Below are positions 15,888-25,693 of a stretch of 64,000 bases of DNA, one piece after another (position 1 is the first letter of the stretch; each line of letters begins with the position of its first letter). A program made the position numbers and the translations under genes. Below the pieces are notes generated by a model that was given only the letters and a program-made list of their open reading frames with translations, was not told the DNA's origin and ran no database searches. Origin of the DNA: Mesorhizobium sp. (lineage in GTDB: Bacteria; Pseudomonadota; Alphaproteobacteria; Rhizobiales; Rhizobiaceae); the NCBI RefSeq assembly GCF_023954305.1, contig NZ_JAMLIG010000001.1:682001-746000 (forward strand). The letters are read 5' to 3'.

Positions 15888-16559
15888 CTATACCTTGTCG
15901 GCGAGCACGATCTTATCCGACGAAATCGCATCCGCCAGCCTGTCGACCGCCCCGGCCAGCTTCTCGTCGATGACGTGCAGATATTCCGTCCAGTCGCCGA
16001 TATGGGCCAGATCCGCCGTGCCATCCGAAATGCCGCGCAGCGCCACCAGCGGCAGGTCGAAGCGATGGCAGACGCGCAGCACGGCGAAGGTCTCCATGTC
16101 GACCATGTCAGCGTCGATCGCGTCATAGGCGGCGCCCGAGACGACGTTGGCGCCCGTCGACAGCGTCGCCTCGGCGACCCCGGGGATCCTGAGCGGCAAC
16201 GGAACGACCGTCGGCAAGTCCAGGAACGGCGTCGCGCCCTTGGCGAAGCCCAGCGGCGAAGCATCCATGTCGCGGTAGGAGACCGACGTCGCCTGATAGA
16301 CCTCCGTCTGCGCCAGCGAGCGGCTGCCGGCGGAACCGAGCGATACGACGAGATCGGGAAGGACCCCTTCGCTGCGCAGCCCGGCCAGGGCCATGGTCAG
16401 TTCGACCGCTGCCTCGACGGGCCCGACACCGGTCATCAGCGGCGTGAAACGGTTCTTGAGATGCGGGCCGTACTCAGCCTCCGCCGCCATTGCGAACAGC
16501 ACGTTTCGGCCGGCGATATCGGCAAGCAGCGAACGCACAATATCAACCCGCCAACCCAT
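15888..16559 (-). CDS. mtnN: 5'-methylthioadenosine/S-adenosylhomocysteine nucleosidase
   Basis: A 223-residue nucleosidase that removes adenine from MTA and SAH in methyl-cycle recycling. Family signatures: FAMAAEAEYGPHL (about 22-34), MTGVGPVEAAVEL, VSLGSAGSRSL, the base/ribose-binding VDMETFAVLRVC and the catalytic GISDGTADL. The start at 16559 lies inside the end of the thioesterase gene; a start closer to the Met-Ala-Ala-Glu motif is possible because the first 20 residues are not conserved. It forms a small operon with the thioesterase. Confidence 0.9.
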   Translation of the reverse strand: MGWRVDIVRSLLADIAGRNVLFAMAAEAEYGPHLKNRFTPLMTGVGPVEAAVELTMALAGLRSEGVLPDLVVSLGSAGSRSLAQTEVYQATSVSYRDMDASPLGFAKGATPFLDLPTVVPLPLRIPGVAEATLSTGANVVSGAAYDAIDADMVDMETFAVLRVCHRFDLPLVALRGISDGTADLAHIGDWTEYLHVIDEKLAGAVDRLADAISSDKIVLADKV

Positions 16560-16989
16560 CGCGCCCGGTGATCGTCATCATCGTCGCCGTCATCGTCGCG
16601 ATCAGCCGCGCTTCGCCGTCGGCCGAATAGGCATAGGCTTGACCGTCGGCGACGATGATCGTCCGGCCGGGCTTGGTGACCGAGCCGCGGAACAGGAAGC
16701 GCTCGCCACGGCCGGGCGAGAGCAGATTGAGCTTGAATTCGATGGTCAGCACCGCAGCGTCGGGCGGCATCAGCGAATAGGCGGCATAGCCGCAGGCCGA
16801 ATCCAGCGCGGTGGAGATGATGCCGGCATGCAGAAAGCCGTGCTGCTGGGTCAGCGCAACGGAATAGGGCATCTCGATCTCGACCGTGCCCGGCGTGACG
16901 CTGGTCAGTTCGGCGCCGATGGTCGCCATCACGACCTGGCGCGCAAAACTCGAGCGCACACGCTCCTCGTAGTCGGTCCCAGTCTGCAT
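16543..16989 (-). CDS. PaaI-family hotdog thioesterase
   Basis: A 148-residue hotdog-fold protein. The segment QQHGFLHAGIISTALDSACG matches the PaaI/YbgC HGG-type signature with the catalytic acidic residue. Such enzymes hydrolyse acyl- or aryl-CoA thioesters. The ATG at 16989 has GAAGG close upstream, whereas the longer frame has an implausible Cys/Arg-rich start. The 3' end overlaps mtnN by 17 bp. Confidence 0.87.
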   Translation of the reverse strand: MQTGTDYEERVRSSFARQVVMATIGAELTSVTPGTVEIEMPYSVALTQQHGFLHAGIISTALDSACGYAAYSLMPPDAAVLTIEFKLNLLSPGRGERFLFRGSVTKPGRTIIVADGQAYAYSADGEARLIATMTATMMTITGRDGLAG

Positions 16990-17079
16990 GGTCGCCTTCA
17001 CGCCACTTCCTCCGCAACAAGGCCTTATCGCAAAGCCTAGCCGGCGCTGCAATCATTCAATGCTGCATTGCAGCAGCGA

Positions 17080-17532
17080 TCAGTTGAGCCAAAGGATCGA
17101 CGCGTTCAGCAGGGTGGCGAAAGAGACCCAGGCGGCATAGGGAAGGAACAGCGAAGCGGCGATCCGGTCGCGGACCCAGGCGAGGCCGATGAACGCAAGG
17201 ATGGCGGCGAGCATCAGCACGACGACGAACAGCGCGCCGCCCACGCTCTGCAGCGTGAAGAAGACCGGAGACCAGGCGAAGTTGAGGAGCATCTGCGCCC
17301 ACCACGCCTTCATCGCCGGCCCGCCCCGGTCGCGCTCAAAGGTCCGCCAGCCGGCGACGGCGATGAGGACGTAGAGGATCGTCCAGGCCGGACCGAAGAC
17401 CCAGTTGGGCGGGTTGAAGGGAGGCTTGGCGAGACCTTCGTACCAGGGTCCCGGCAGGTTCATCGACCCGATGGCGGCTCCTCCGCCCACGACCAGGACC
17501 AGGAAGATCACCAGGACGAGATAGCGGTTCAT
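17080..17532 (-). CDS. tspO: TspO/MBR-family tryptophan-rich sensory protein
   Basis: A 150-residue membrane protein with five predicted transmembrane helices and the aromatic-rich TspO signature: WYEGLAKPPFNPPNWVFGPA, WTILYVLIAVAGW, and LNFAWSPVFFTLQ. TspO binds porphyrins and tetrapyrroles and modulates pigment or stress responses in alphaproteobacteria. The start at 17532 follows an AAGGAGG ribosome site 9 bp upstream. Apparently monocistronic. Confidence 0.94.
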   Translation of the reverse strand: MNRYLVLVIFLVLVVGGGAAIGSMNLPGPWYEGLAKPPFNPPNWVFGPAWTILYVLIAVAGWRTFERDRGGPAMKAWWAQMLLNFAWSPVFFTLQSVGGALFVVVLMLAAILAFIGLAWVRDRIAASLFLPYAAWVSFATLLNASILWLN

Positions 17533-17600
17533 CAGGGAAGTCCTCCTTGCCTCTCGCACATGTGGCGGAGCCGAGACTCGTCAAGCGCCGCGGCGTCGCT

Positions 17601-18881
17601 TCACCCCGCCCGTCGCATCGAAGCGAAGAAAAAGCCGTCGGTGCCGCTGCGCAGCGGGGTCAGGACAACGCCATGCTCTCCCGTCCGCGCCTTGCCGGCG
17701 TGTGCCGGGAACATGCCGGTCCACAATGCGGCATGGTCGACGGCGGAAAAATCGCGATGGCGGTCGAGGAAGGCAGCGACCTGGTCCTGATTCTCCTGCG
17801 GAAACACCGAGCAGGTGACGTAGGCGATCGAACCGCCCGGCTTCACGTATCGGGCGGCGTTGTCGAGGATCGACCGCTGCTCGGCGATGCGGACCTCGAG
17901 CTGGCGCTCGGTCAGCCGCCATTTGGCGTCGGGCCTGCGGCGCCAGGTGCCCGAGCCGGTGCAGGGCGCGTCGATCAGCACGAGGTCCATGCGACCTTCG
18001 AGCTCGGCGAGGCCCGGCGGATTGGCGATCACCTGCACGTTGCGGCATTCGGCCCGCTTGAGGCGGTCGAAAATCGGCGCGAGACGCGCCTTCTCCGAAT
18101 CGTGCGCAAAGATCTGGCCCTTGTTTTCCATCGCGGCCGACAGCGCCAGCGTCTTGCCGCCGGCGCCGGCGCACAGATCCAGCACCTGCATACCAGCCGC
18201 CGCGCCTGTGAGCTGGGCGGCGATCTGCGAGCCCTCGTCCTGGATCTCGAACCAGCCCTTCTGGAAGGCCGGCTCGACCTGGACGTTGGGGTGGCGACCG
18301 TCGCCCTCAATCGGCGGGATGCGGATGCCGTGCGGGGCGATGTCCGTCGCCGTCGCGCCGGATAGCTCGGCGATCACCCTGTCGCGCGAAGACAGAAGCG
18401 TGTTGGCGCGCAGGTCGAGCGGCGGGCGAGCCGCAAGGCCCTTCGCCTCGTCGACCCAATCCGTGCCGAAGGCCCGTTCCAGCACTGGCACGCACCAGTC
18501 CGGCACGTCGCCACGCACCGCGGCCGGCGCGGCGGCCAGGTCGCGCAAACCGATGGCGGCGAGCTCATCAGTGGACAGGGGCTCCGGCGCGAAGCGGTCG
18601 CCGTCGAGCGCGGCGTTGATTTCCGGTGCGCTTCGGCCCGTTTCAAGCATCAGTCCGCCGAAGGCGAAAGCGCGCGGCGCGTCCGTTCCCAGCAGCCAGC
18701 CGGCGGAGCGGCGGCGGCGCAGCGCGTCGTAGACGATGTTGCCGATCGCGGCGCGGTCGCCCGCGCCGGCGAATCTATGCGACAGGCCCCAGTCCTTCAG
18801 CGCATCGGCGGCGGGACGGTGGCGCCGTTCCATATCCTTCAGAACTTCGATGGCCGCAGCCAGCCGTCCGCCCAGTCGCAT
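17601..18881 (-). CDS. RsmB/NOP-family RNA (cytosine-C5) methyltransferase
   Basis: A 426-residue SAM-dependent methyltransferase, probably modifying 16S rRNA. The C-terminal Rossmann domain carries the SAM loop LDLCAGAGGKTLAL, the DAPCTGSGTWRRRPD motif and the catalytic VTCSVFPQEN motif (Cys-Cys pair of m5C enzymes). The N-terminal 150 residues are helical and only loosely like the NusB domain of Escherichia coli RsmB. It diverges from the transglutaminase operon across a 147-bp gap. Confidence 0.9.
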   Translation of the reverse strand: MRLGGRLAAAIEVLKDMERRHRPAADALKDWGLSHRFAGAGDRAAIGNIVYDALRRRRSAGWLLGTDAPRAFAFGGLMLETGRSAPEINAALDGDRFAPEPLSTDELAAIGLRDLAAAPAAVRGDVPDWCVPVLERAFGTDWVDEAKGLAARPPLDLRANTLLSSRDRVIAELSGATATDIAPHGIRIPPIEGDGRHPNVQVEPAFQKGWFEIQDEGSQIAAQLTGAAAGMQVLDLCAGAGGKTLALSAAMENKGQIFAHDSEKARLAPIFDRLKRAECRNVQVIANPPGLAELEGRMDLVLIDAPCTGSGTWRRRPDAKWRLTERQLEVRIAEQRSILDNAARYVKPGGSIAYVTCSVFPQENQDQVAAFLDRHRDFSAVDHAALWTGMFPAHAGKARTGEHGVVLTPLRSGTDGFFFASMRRAG

Positions 18882-19028
18882 GTCTCAATACCTTTCGTCG
18901 CGGCGGGTCATATAGCTTACGCCGGCAAAACGCCAACAGGGTCCCAAGAGCGGTACCGCAGTGCAATATGGAGGTGGCGACAGCCCCGGATTTATGACTA
19001 GAGTGCGACCGAGCAGAGAAGGGGCACC

Positions 19029-22000
19029 ATGGCGATCCACGCGGCGATCTACCACCTGACGCACTACACCTACGACAAGCCGGTCGTGCTCGGTCCCCAG
19101 GTGATCCGCCTGCAGCCGGCGCCGCATTCTCGGACCAAGGTGCTCAGCCATTCGCTGAAGGTCTCGCCGCCCAACCATTTCGTGAACCTGCAGCAGGATC
19201 CCTACGGCAACTTCCTGGCCCGCTTCGTCTTTCCGGAGCCGGTCACCGAATTCAAGATCGAGGTCGACCTCGTCGCCGACATGACGGTCTACAATCCGTT
19301 CGACTTCTTCGTCGAGGAGAGCGCGGAAACCTGGCCGTTCGATTATCCGCAGGAGATCCGCGAGGATCTCGCCATCTACATGAAGCCGGACCCGGCCGGA
19401 CCGCTGCTGCAGGAGTTCCTCGCCGGCATCGACCGGACGCCTCAGAACACGGTCAATTTCCTCGTCGCTCTCAACGCCAAGGTGCAGCAGCAGATCGGCT
19501 ACATCATCCGCATGGAGACAGGCGTATTGACGCCCGAGGAAACGCTCGGCTTCCGCACCGGCTCCTGCCGCGATTCGAGCTGGCTGCTCGTCCAGATCCT
19601 GCGCAATCTCGGTTTCGCCGCCCGCTTCGTCTCCGGCTATCTGATCCAGCTCAAGCCCGACCTCGTCTCCCTCGACGGCCCGGCAGGCACCTCGGTCGAT
19701 TTTACCGACCTGCATGCCTGGTGCGAGGTCTACCTCCCCGGCGCCGGCTGGATCGGGTTCGACCCAACCTCCGGCCTGCTCACCGGCGAGAGCCACGTGC
19801 CGCTGGCCGCCACGCCGCATTTCCGCAACGCCGCGCCGATCTCGGGCGGCTATTTCGGCGATGCGAAGGTCGGCTTCGACTTCGCCATGCGCGTCGACCG
19901 CGTTTCGGAACACCCGCGCATCACCAAACCGTTCTCGGACGAATCCTGGGCGCGCCTGGACGCGCTGGGCGACCGGGTCGACGAGATCCTGAGAACCCAG
20001 GACGCGCGGCTGACCATGGGCGGCGAGCCGACCTTCGTGTCGATCGACGATTTCGAATCGGCGGAATGGAACACGGCCGCCGTCGGCCCGACCAAGCGCG
20101 AGAAGGCCGATGCGCTGATCCGCCGGCTGCGCGAGCGCTTCGCGCCCACCGGCTTCCTGCACTACGGCCAGGGCAAGTGGTATCCGGGCGAGACGCTGCC
20201 GCGCTGGACCTTCTCGCTCTACTGGCGCCAGGACGGCGAACCGGTCTGGGCCGACGAGAAGCTGATCGCCAGGGAAGGCGAGACGACCGCGGCCAAGCCT
20301 CAGGATGCCCAGCGGCTCCTGACCGAGATCGCCGCGGAACTGGGCGTGGAACGCGAGATGGTGGCGGAAGCCTACGAGGATCCCGGCGAATGGCTGCTCA
20401 AGGAGGGCAAGCTGCCGGACAATGTCGATCCGTCCAACTCGAAGCTCGCCGATCCGGAGGAGCGCAGCCGCATGGCGCGCGTGTTCGAGCGTGGCCTGAC
20501 CAATCCGAGCGGCTACGTACTGCCGGTGCAGCGCTGGAACGCGGCGGCGACGGCGGCCGGACCGCGCTGGCGCAGCGAGAAATGGAAGACCAGGCGCGGG
20601 CGGCTGTTCCTGGTCCCTGGCGACTCGCCGGTCGGCTACCGCCTGCCGCTCGGCTCGCTGCCCTATGTGCCGCCTGCGCAGTTCCCCTATATCGTGCCCG
20701 TCGACCCCACCGTTCCGCGCGGCGCGCTGGCGCCGCGCGCCGAGATCCTGCCGGCGTCCGCACAGTCCGCCGCCGGCGCCGACGAGATGGCGCAGCGCCA
20801 GGCGGCCGCGTCCTTCGTCGCCGCGACCGAACAACAGGACCGCGTCGAGCAGACGCTGAGCGAGATCGGCGGCGCAGTGCGCACCGCGCTGTCGACCGAG
20901 CTGCGCGACGGCAGGCTGTGCGTGTTCATGCCGCCGACGGAGGCTCTGGAGGATTATCTCGAACTTGTCGCGGCGGCCGAGGAGGCGGCGAAGCGGATCG
21001 GCCTGCCGATTCATATCGAAGGCTACGCCCCGCCGCACGACCCGCGCCTCAACGTCATCCGCGTCGCCCCCGATCCGGGCGTCATCGAAGTCAACATCCA
21101 CCCGGCCGCGAGTTGGAAGGACTGCGTGGCGACGACCACGGCGGTGTATGAGGAGGCGCGGCAGAGCCGGCTCGGTGCCGACAAGTTCATGATCGACGGC
21201 CGCCACACCGGCACCGGCGGCGGCAACCACGTCGTGGTCGGCGGAGCGACGCCGAACGACAGTCCGTTCCTGCGCCGGCCGGACCTGTTGAAGAGTCTCG
21301 TCCTGCACTGGCAGCGGCATCCTTCGCTCTCCTACCTGTTTTCCGGCCTGTTCATCGGTCCGACCAGCCAGGCGCCGCGCGTCGACGAGGCGCGCCACGA
21401 TTCGCTCTATGAACTCGAAATCGCCATGGCGCAGGTGCCGCACCCGGCCAATGGGCCCGGGCCCCTGCCCTGGCTGGTCGACCGGCTGTTCCGCAACCTG
21501 CTCGTCGATGTGACCGGCAACACGCACCGCTCCGAGATCTGCATCGACAAGCTGTTCTCGCCCGACGGCCCGACCGGACGCCTTGGCCTGGTCGAGTTCC
21601 GCGGCTTCGAGATGCCGCCGAATGCGCGCATGAGCCTTGCGCAGCAACTCCTCATCCGCGCGCTGATCGCCCGATTCTGGGCCAGTCCGGCCGACGGCCG
21701 GTTCGTGCGCTGGGGCACCACGCTGCACGACCGTTTCATGCTGCCCTGGCATGTCTGGCAGGATTTCCTCGACGTGCTGCAGGATCTGCGCACCCACGGC
21801 TTCGACTTTTCGCCGGAATGGTTCGAAGCGCAGCTCGAGTTCCGCTTCCCGTTCTGCGGGGAGGTGAGCTACGACGGCGTCAAGCTGGAGCTTCGCCAGG
21901 CGCTGGAGCCCTGGCACGTCATGGGCGAGCAAGGCGCGATCGGCGGCACCGTCCGCTTCGTCGATTCCTCGGTCGAGCGGCTGCAGGTGCGCACCGACGG

Positions 22001-22394
22001 GCTCAACCCCGAACGGCACAAGGTGCTGTGCAACGGCCGCGTCGTGCCGATGACGCTGACCGACAGCCGCGAGACGGCCGTCGCCGGCGTGCGCTACAAG
22101 GCCTGGCAGCCCGCCTCGGGCCTGCATCCGGTGCTGCCGGTCAATACGCCGCTGGTCTTCGACATTTACGACACCTGGTCCGGCCGGGCGATCGGCGGCT
22201 GCGTCTATCACGTGGCGCACCCGGGCGGGCGCAACTACGAGACGTTTCCGGTCAACGCCAACGAGGCCGAGGCGCGCCGGCTCGCCCGCTTCGAGCCGCG
22301 CGGACACACGCCCTCGCCCTACGTGCCGCCGGCGGAGGCGGTCAATCTCGACTTCCCGATGACGCTCGACATGCGTCGGCCGGTGTTCAGGTGA
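19029..22394 (+). CDS. Transglutaminase-like protease/ligase with DUF2126 domain
   Basis: An 1121-residue protein. Residues 1-280 are a bacterial transglutaminase-like domain with its triad visible: Cys180 (RTGSCRDSSWLL), His229 (FTDLHAWCEVYLP) and Asp245 (GFDPTSG). From about residue 300 to the end is the large DUF2126 region (MGGEPTFVS, HYGQGKWYPGE, GTGGGNHVVVGG, GLVEFRGFEMPP), often compared with glutamine-synthetase-like amidoligases. GAAGGGG precedes the ATG. It heads a tightly packed operon with an ATP-grasp/alpha-E fusion and a second transglutaminase. Family context suggests peptide ligation and cleavage; the substrate is unknown. Confidence 0.93.
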   Translation: MAIHAAIYHLTHYTYDKPVVLGPQVIRLQPAPHSRTKVLSHSLKVSPPNHFVNLQQDPYGNFLARFVFPEPVTEFKIEVDLVADMTVYNPFDFFVEESAETWPFDYPQEIREDLAIYMKPDPAGPLLQEFLAGIDRTPQNTVNFLVALNAKVQQQIGYIIRMETGVLTPEETLGFRTGSCRDSSWLLVQILRNLGFAARFVSGYLIQLKPDLVSLDGPAGTSVDFTDLHAWCEVYLPGAGWIGFDPTSGLLTGESHVPLAATPHFRNAAPISGGYFGDAKVGFDFAMRVDRVSEHPRITKPFSDESWARLDALGDRVDEILRTQDARLTMGGEPTFVSIDDFESAEWNTAAVGPTKREKADALIRRLRERFAPTGFLHYGQGKWYPGETLPRWTFSLYWRQDGEPVWADEKLIAREGETTAAKPQDAQRLLTEIAAELGVEREMVAEAYEDPGEWLLKEGKLPDNVDPSNSKLADPEERSRMARVFERGLTNPSGYVLPVQRWNAAATAAGPRWRSEKWKTRRGRLFLVPGDSPVGYRLPLGSLPYVPPAQFPYIVPVDPTVPRGALAPRAEILPASAQSAAGADEMAQRQAAASFVAATEQQDRVEQTLSEIGGAVRTALSTELRDGRLCVFMPPTEALEDYLELVAAAEEAAKRIGLPIHIEGYAPPHDPRLNVIRVAPDPGVIEVNIHPAASWKDCVATTTAVYEEARQSRLGADKFMIDGRHTGTGGGNHVVVGGATPNDSPFLRRPDLLKSLVLHWQRHPSLSYLFSGLFIGPTSQAPRVDEARHDSLYELEIAMAQVPHPANGPGPLPWLVDRLFRNLLVDVTGNTHRSEICIDKLFSPDGPTGRLGLVEFRGFEMPPNARMSLAQQLLIRALIARFWASPADGRFVRWGTTLHDRFMLPWHVWQDFLDVLQDLRTHGFDFSPEWFEAQLEFRFPFCGEVSYDGVKLELRQALEPWHVMGEQGAIGGTVRFVDSSVERLQVRTDGLNPERHKVLCNGRVVPMTLTDSRETAVAGVRYKAWQPASGLHPVLPVNTPLVFDIYDTWSGRAIGGCVYHVAHPGGRNYETFPVNANEAEARRLARFEPRGHTPSPYVPPAEAVNLDFPMTLDMRRPVFR

Positions 22395-24802
22395 TCGCAG
22401 GCGAACCGAAACGCGAGGCCCAGGCCGGCCGGCCGGGGCACAAGCTGCTCGCCGGCTATCGCCCGATCGGCGGGGTCGCCGACGAGATGGTCGACGCGTC
22501 GGGCAATGTCCGTCCGGGCTGGGACATGCTGGTCTCGGCGCTGTCCGACGTCTCTTCCAAGGAGCGCGCCGAACGGTTCGGGCGAGCCGACCAGTATCTG
22601 CGCGACGCCGGCGTCTACTACCGGGTCTATGAAGGCCAGGGCGCGCGCGAGCGCGAATGGCCGCTCGCGCACCTGCCGCTGATCATCTCCGAGACCGAAT
22701 GGCAGGACATCTCGGCCGGGCTGGAGGAGCGGGCCGAGCTGCTGGAGCGCATCGTCGCCGACATCTACGGCGCCAACATGCTGGTCGCGCGGGGGCTGAT
22801 CCCGCCGGCGCTGATCGCAGGCAATCCCGAATTCCTGCGCCCGCTCGTCGGCATCCAGCCCGTCGGCGGCCATTTCCTGCATTTCTGCGCCTTCGAACTC
22901 GGCCGGGGGCCGGACGGCCGCTGGTGGGTGCTGGGCGACCGCACGCAGGCCCCGTCCGGCGCCGGCTTCGCGCTGGAGAACCGCGTCGCGACGACGCGCG
23001 CCCTGCCCGACATGTTCGGCGACATGAACGTCCACCGGCTGGCGGGGTTCTTCCGGCAGTTCCGCGACACGCTCCTGTCGCTCGCAGGTGATCCCGCCTC
23101 CCGCGCCGCCATCCTGTCGCCGGGGCCCCTCAACGAGACCTATTTCGAGCACGCCTGGATCGCGCGCTATCTCGGTATCTCGCTGCTCGAGGGCGAAGAC
23201 CTGCGCGTCACCGACGGCAAGGTGATGGTGCGCACCGTCTCCGGGCTGCGCCCGGTCAGCGTGCTGTGGCGGCGCATGGACGCCGATTTCATGGATCCGC
23301 TGGAACTTCGGGGCGATTCGCGCATCGGCACGCCGGGCATCGTCGAGGCGATCAGATCCGGCACACTCGCCGTGGTCAACGCGATGGGGTCGGGCATCGT
23401 CGAGACGCGCGCCCTGCTCGCCTTCATGCCCGGCATCGCGCGCTTCTTCAACGGAGCGGAGCCGAAGCTGCCCTCCGTCGCGACCTGGTGGTGCGGGCAG
23501 GAGCGCGAGCAGCGGCATGTGATGGACAATCTCGACCGCATGGTCGTCGGCCCCGCGCTGTCGACCCGCCTCCCCTTCGAGGATCCTGAAGCGACGCGGC
23601 CGGGATCGGCGCTCGATGCCGGCGAACGGGCGGATCTTCTCGCCCGCCTCGCGGCGGATGGCGCGGCCTTCGCCGCCCAGGAGGACGTCACGCTGTCGAC
23701 CACTCCGGTCTATTCGCATGGACGGCTCGTGCCGCGGCCGATGTCGCTGCGCGTCTTTGCGGCGCGGACCAAGGACGGCTGGAGCATCATGCCGGGCGGT
23801 TTCGCGCGGATCGGCCGCACCAACGACGCCGCCGCGATCGCCATGCAGCGCGGCGGACAGGCGGCGGACGTCTGGATCGTCAGCGCGCGGCCGGTGAAGC
23901 GCGAAACGCTGCTTCCCGACGAAAAAGGTCCGGCCCGGCGCTATGCCAGCGGCAACCTGCCGAGCCGCGCGGCCGAGAACATGATGTGGCTCGGCCGCTA
24001 TTCCGAGCGGCTGGAAGGCACCGTCCGCATCCTGCGAGCCTACCACGTCCGCCTCGCCGAGGCAGCCGATCCGGCGCTGCCGCTGCTCAAGACCGTGCGG
24101 GCCTATCTCGACTTCCTCGGCGTCGATGCAACCTGCGCCGTATCGCCCGGCGTGCTGCGCACCATCGACAACGCCACCGGCAGCGCCGGCCAGATCCGCG
24201 ACCGGTTCTCGCCCGACGGCTGGCTGGCCCTGAACGACCTGTCGAAAACGCTGCACCGCTTCGCCGACAAGGTGGAACCGGGCGACGACGCGGCGCGCGC
24301 GATGACCGTGGTCCTGCGCAAGCTCGCCGGCTTTTCGGGCCTGGTGCACGAGAACATGTACCGCTTTACCGGCTGGCGCTTTCTCGAAATCGGCCGGCGC
24401 ATCGAGCGCGGCATCCACATGGCGCGGATCGTCGGGGCTCTGGCCTCGGCGAAGGCGCCCGAAGGCGGCCTCGACATGCTGCTGGAGATCGGCGACAGCG
24501 TGCTCACCCACCGGCGCCAGTTCAGCATCAGCGCGAGCCGGCGCTCGGTCATCGAACTTCTGGCCCTCGACCCGCTCAACCCGCGCTCGATCGCCTTCCA
24601 GCTCGACCGTCTGAAGGCCGGCGTCGCCGAACTGCCGGGAAACGAGACCGGGCACCTGACCGCCGCGGCCAAGGAGGTGCTGAACCTCCATACGCGCCTG
24701 TCCATCTGGGAGGCGAAGGATCTCGACAGCGAGCAGTTCAACGAGATCGTCTCGGGACTCGGCGGTATCTACGACGCGATCTCGCACAGCTATTTCGTCT
24801 GA
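22391..24802 (+). CDS. Circularly permuted ATP-grasp protein fused to alpha-E domain
   Basis: An 803-residue protein read from a GTG start overlapping the previous stop (GTGA); the frame is open further upstream, but that part overlaps DUF2126 coding sequence. Residues about 1-470 are the circularly permuted ATP-grasp domain (DUF404/DUF407 type: GVYYRVYEGQG, GGHFLHFCAFELGRGPDGRW, GPLNETYFEHAW, GIVETRALLAFMPG). Residues about 490-800 are the helical alpha-E (DUF403) domain beginning NLPSRAAENMMWLGRYSERL. In many genomes these are separate genes. The ATP-grasp part probably forms amide bonds; the alpha-E role is unknown. Confidence 0.92.
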   Translation: MIAGEPKREAQAGRPGHKLLAGYRPIGGVADEMVDASGNVRPGWDMLVSALSDVSSKERAERFGRADQYLRDAGVYYRVYEGQGAREREWPLAHLPLIISETEWQDISAGLEERAELLERIVADIYGANMLVARGLIPPALIAGNPEFLRPLVGIQPVGGHFLHFCAFELGRGPDGRWWVLGDRTQAPSGAGFALENRVATTRALPDMFGDMNVHRLAGFFRQFRDTLLSLAGDPASRAAILSPGPLNETYFEHAWIARYLGISLLEGEDLRVTDGKVMVRTVSGLRPVSVLWRRMDADFMDPLELRGDSRIGTPGIVEAIRSGTLAVVNAMGSGIVETRALLAFMPGIARFFNGAEPKLPSVATWWCGQEREQRHVMDNLDRMVVGPALSTRLPFEDPEATRPGSALDAGERADLLARLAADGAAFAAQEDVTLSTTPVYSHGRLVPRPMSLRVFAARTKDGWSIMPGGFARIGRTNDAAAIAMQRGGQAADVWIVSARPVKRETLLPDEKGPARRYASGNLPSRAAENMMWLGRYSERLEGTVRILRAYHVRLAEAADPALPLLKTVRAYLDFLGVDATCAVSPGVLRTIDNATGSAGQIRDRFSPDGWLALNDLSKTLHRFADKVEPGDDAARAMTVVLRKLAGFSGLVHENMYRFTGWRFLEIGRRIERGIHMARIVGALASAKAPEGGLDMLLEIGDSVLTHRRQFSISASRRSVIELLALDPLNPRSIAFQLDRLKAGVAELPGNETGHLTAAAKEVLNLHTRLSIWEAKDLDSEQFNEIVSGLGGIYDAISHSYFV

Positions 24803-24804
24803 CG

Positions 24805-25686
24805 ATGCTCTACGACGTCCGCCTCAACCTCCACTACGACTACCCCTACCCGGTCGAAGGCGGGCGCCACCACCTGCGTACCATGCCGCTGAGCCTGCCC
24901 GGGGTGCAGCGGGTCATCGCCGCCAACATCGCCCTGTCCCCGAAGCCCAGCGAGCAGACGGCATTTTCCGATTTCTTCGGCAACGCGGTCACCTCGATCG
25001 CCTTTCGCAAGCCGCACGACACGCTCGACCTCACCATGAAGGCGCGCGTCTCGGTCATGCGGCCGGAACCGCCGCTGGACATATCGCCGACCCTGGATGG
25101 GCTGAAATCGGAAGTCGATGCGACACTGACACTCGATTCCGCTTCACCGCATCATTTCCTCGCCGGCAGCCCGCATGCGCCGATCGAGCCGGCGATCACG
25201 ACCTATGCGCGCGAGAGCGCCGCGGCATCGCGCAGCGTTTTCGAACTCGCATCCGATCTCTGCACGCGCATCCATGCCGATTTCGACTACGAGCCGGAAG
25301 CGACCAATGTGCGGACGCTTTCGCCGGAAGCCTTCCGGCTCAAGGCCGGCGTCTGCCAGGACTTCTCGCATGTGATGATCTCGGGCCTGCGCGGGCTCGG
25401 GGTTCCTGCCCGATATGTCAGCGGCTTCATCCGCACCATCCCGCCGCCGGGCAAGGAGCGGCTCGAAGGGGCTGATGCCATGCATGCGTGGGTCAGCGTC
25501 TGGTGCGGGCGCGAAACCGGCTGGCGCGAGTTCGACCCGACCAACGCGATCCTGGCGGGCAACGACCACATCGTCATCGGCTATGGCCGCGACTATGCCG
25601 GCGTCGCCCCGATCGTCGGCGTGCTGCGCACGGTCGGACGGCACTCGTCGGAGCAGTCGGTCGACGTCGTTCCGGTGGCCGAGTAG
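24805..25686 (+). CDS. Transglutaminase-family cysteine protease-like protein
   Basis: A 293-residue protein beginning 2 bp after the ATP-grasp gene. It has the N-terminal beta domain of bacterial transglutaminases and a catalytic core with Cys184 (AGVCQDFSHVMI), His227 (MHAWVSVWCG) and Asp244 (REFDPTNA). It is a shorter relative of the N-terminal domain of the DUF2126 protein two genes upstream, so the operon encodes two distinct transglutaminase-like active sites around one ligase. Confidence 0.92.
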   Translation: MLYDVRLNLHYDYPYPVEGGRHHLRTMPLSLPGVQRVIAANIALSPKPSEQTAFSDFFGNAVTSIAFRKPHDTLDLTMKARVSVMRPEPPLDISPTLDGLKSEVDATLTLDSASPHHFLAGSPHAPIEPAITTYARESAAASRSVFELASDLCTRIHADFDYEPEATNVRTLSPEAFRLKAGVCQDFSHVMISGLRGLGVPARYVSGFIRTIPPPGKERLEGADAMHAWVSVWCGRETGWREFDPTNAILAGNDHIVIGYGRDYAGVAPIVGVLRTVGRHSSEQSVDVVPVAE

Positions 25687-25693
25687 CGGACGA

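Noticed and set aside
18885..22307. A 1140-codon minus-strand open frame, and a similar 822-codon frame at 22319-24787
   Set aside because: Both lie exactly opposite the transglutaminase/ATP-grasp genes and are rich in Arg, Gly, Asp and His with no domain. This is the usual antisense shadow of high-GC coding sequence.
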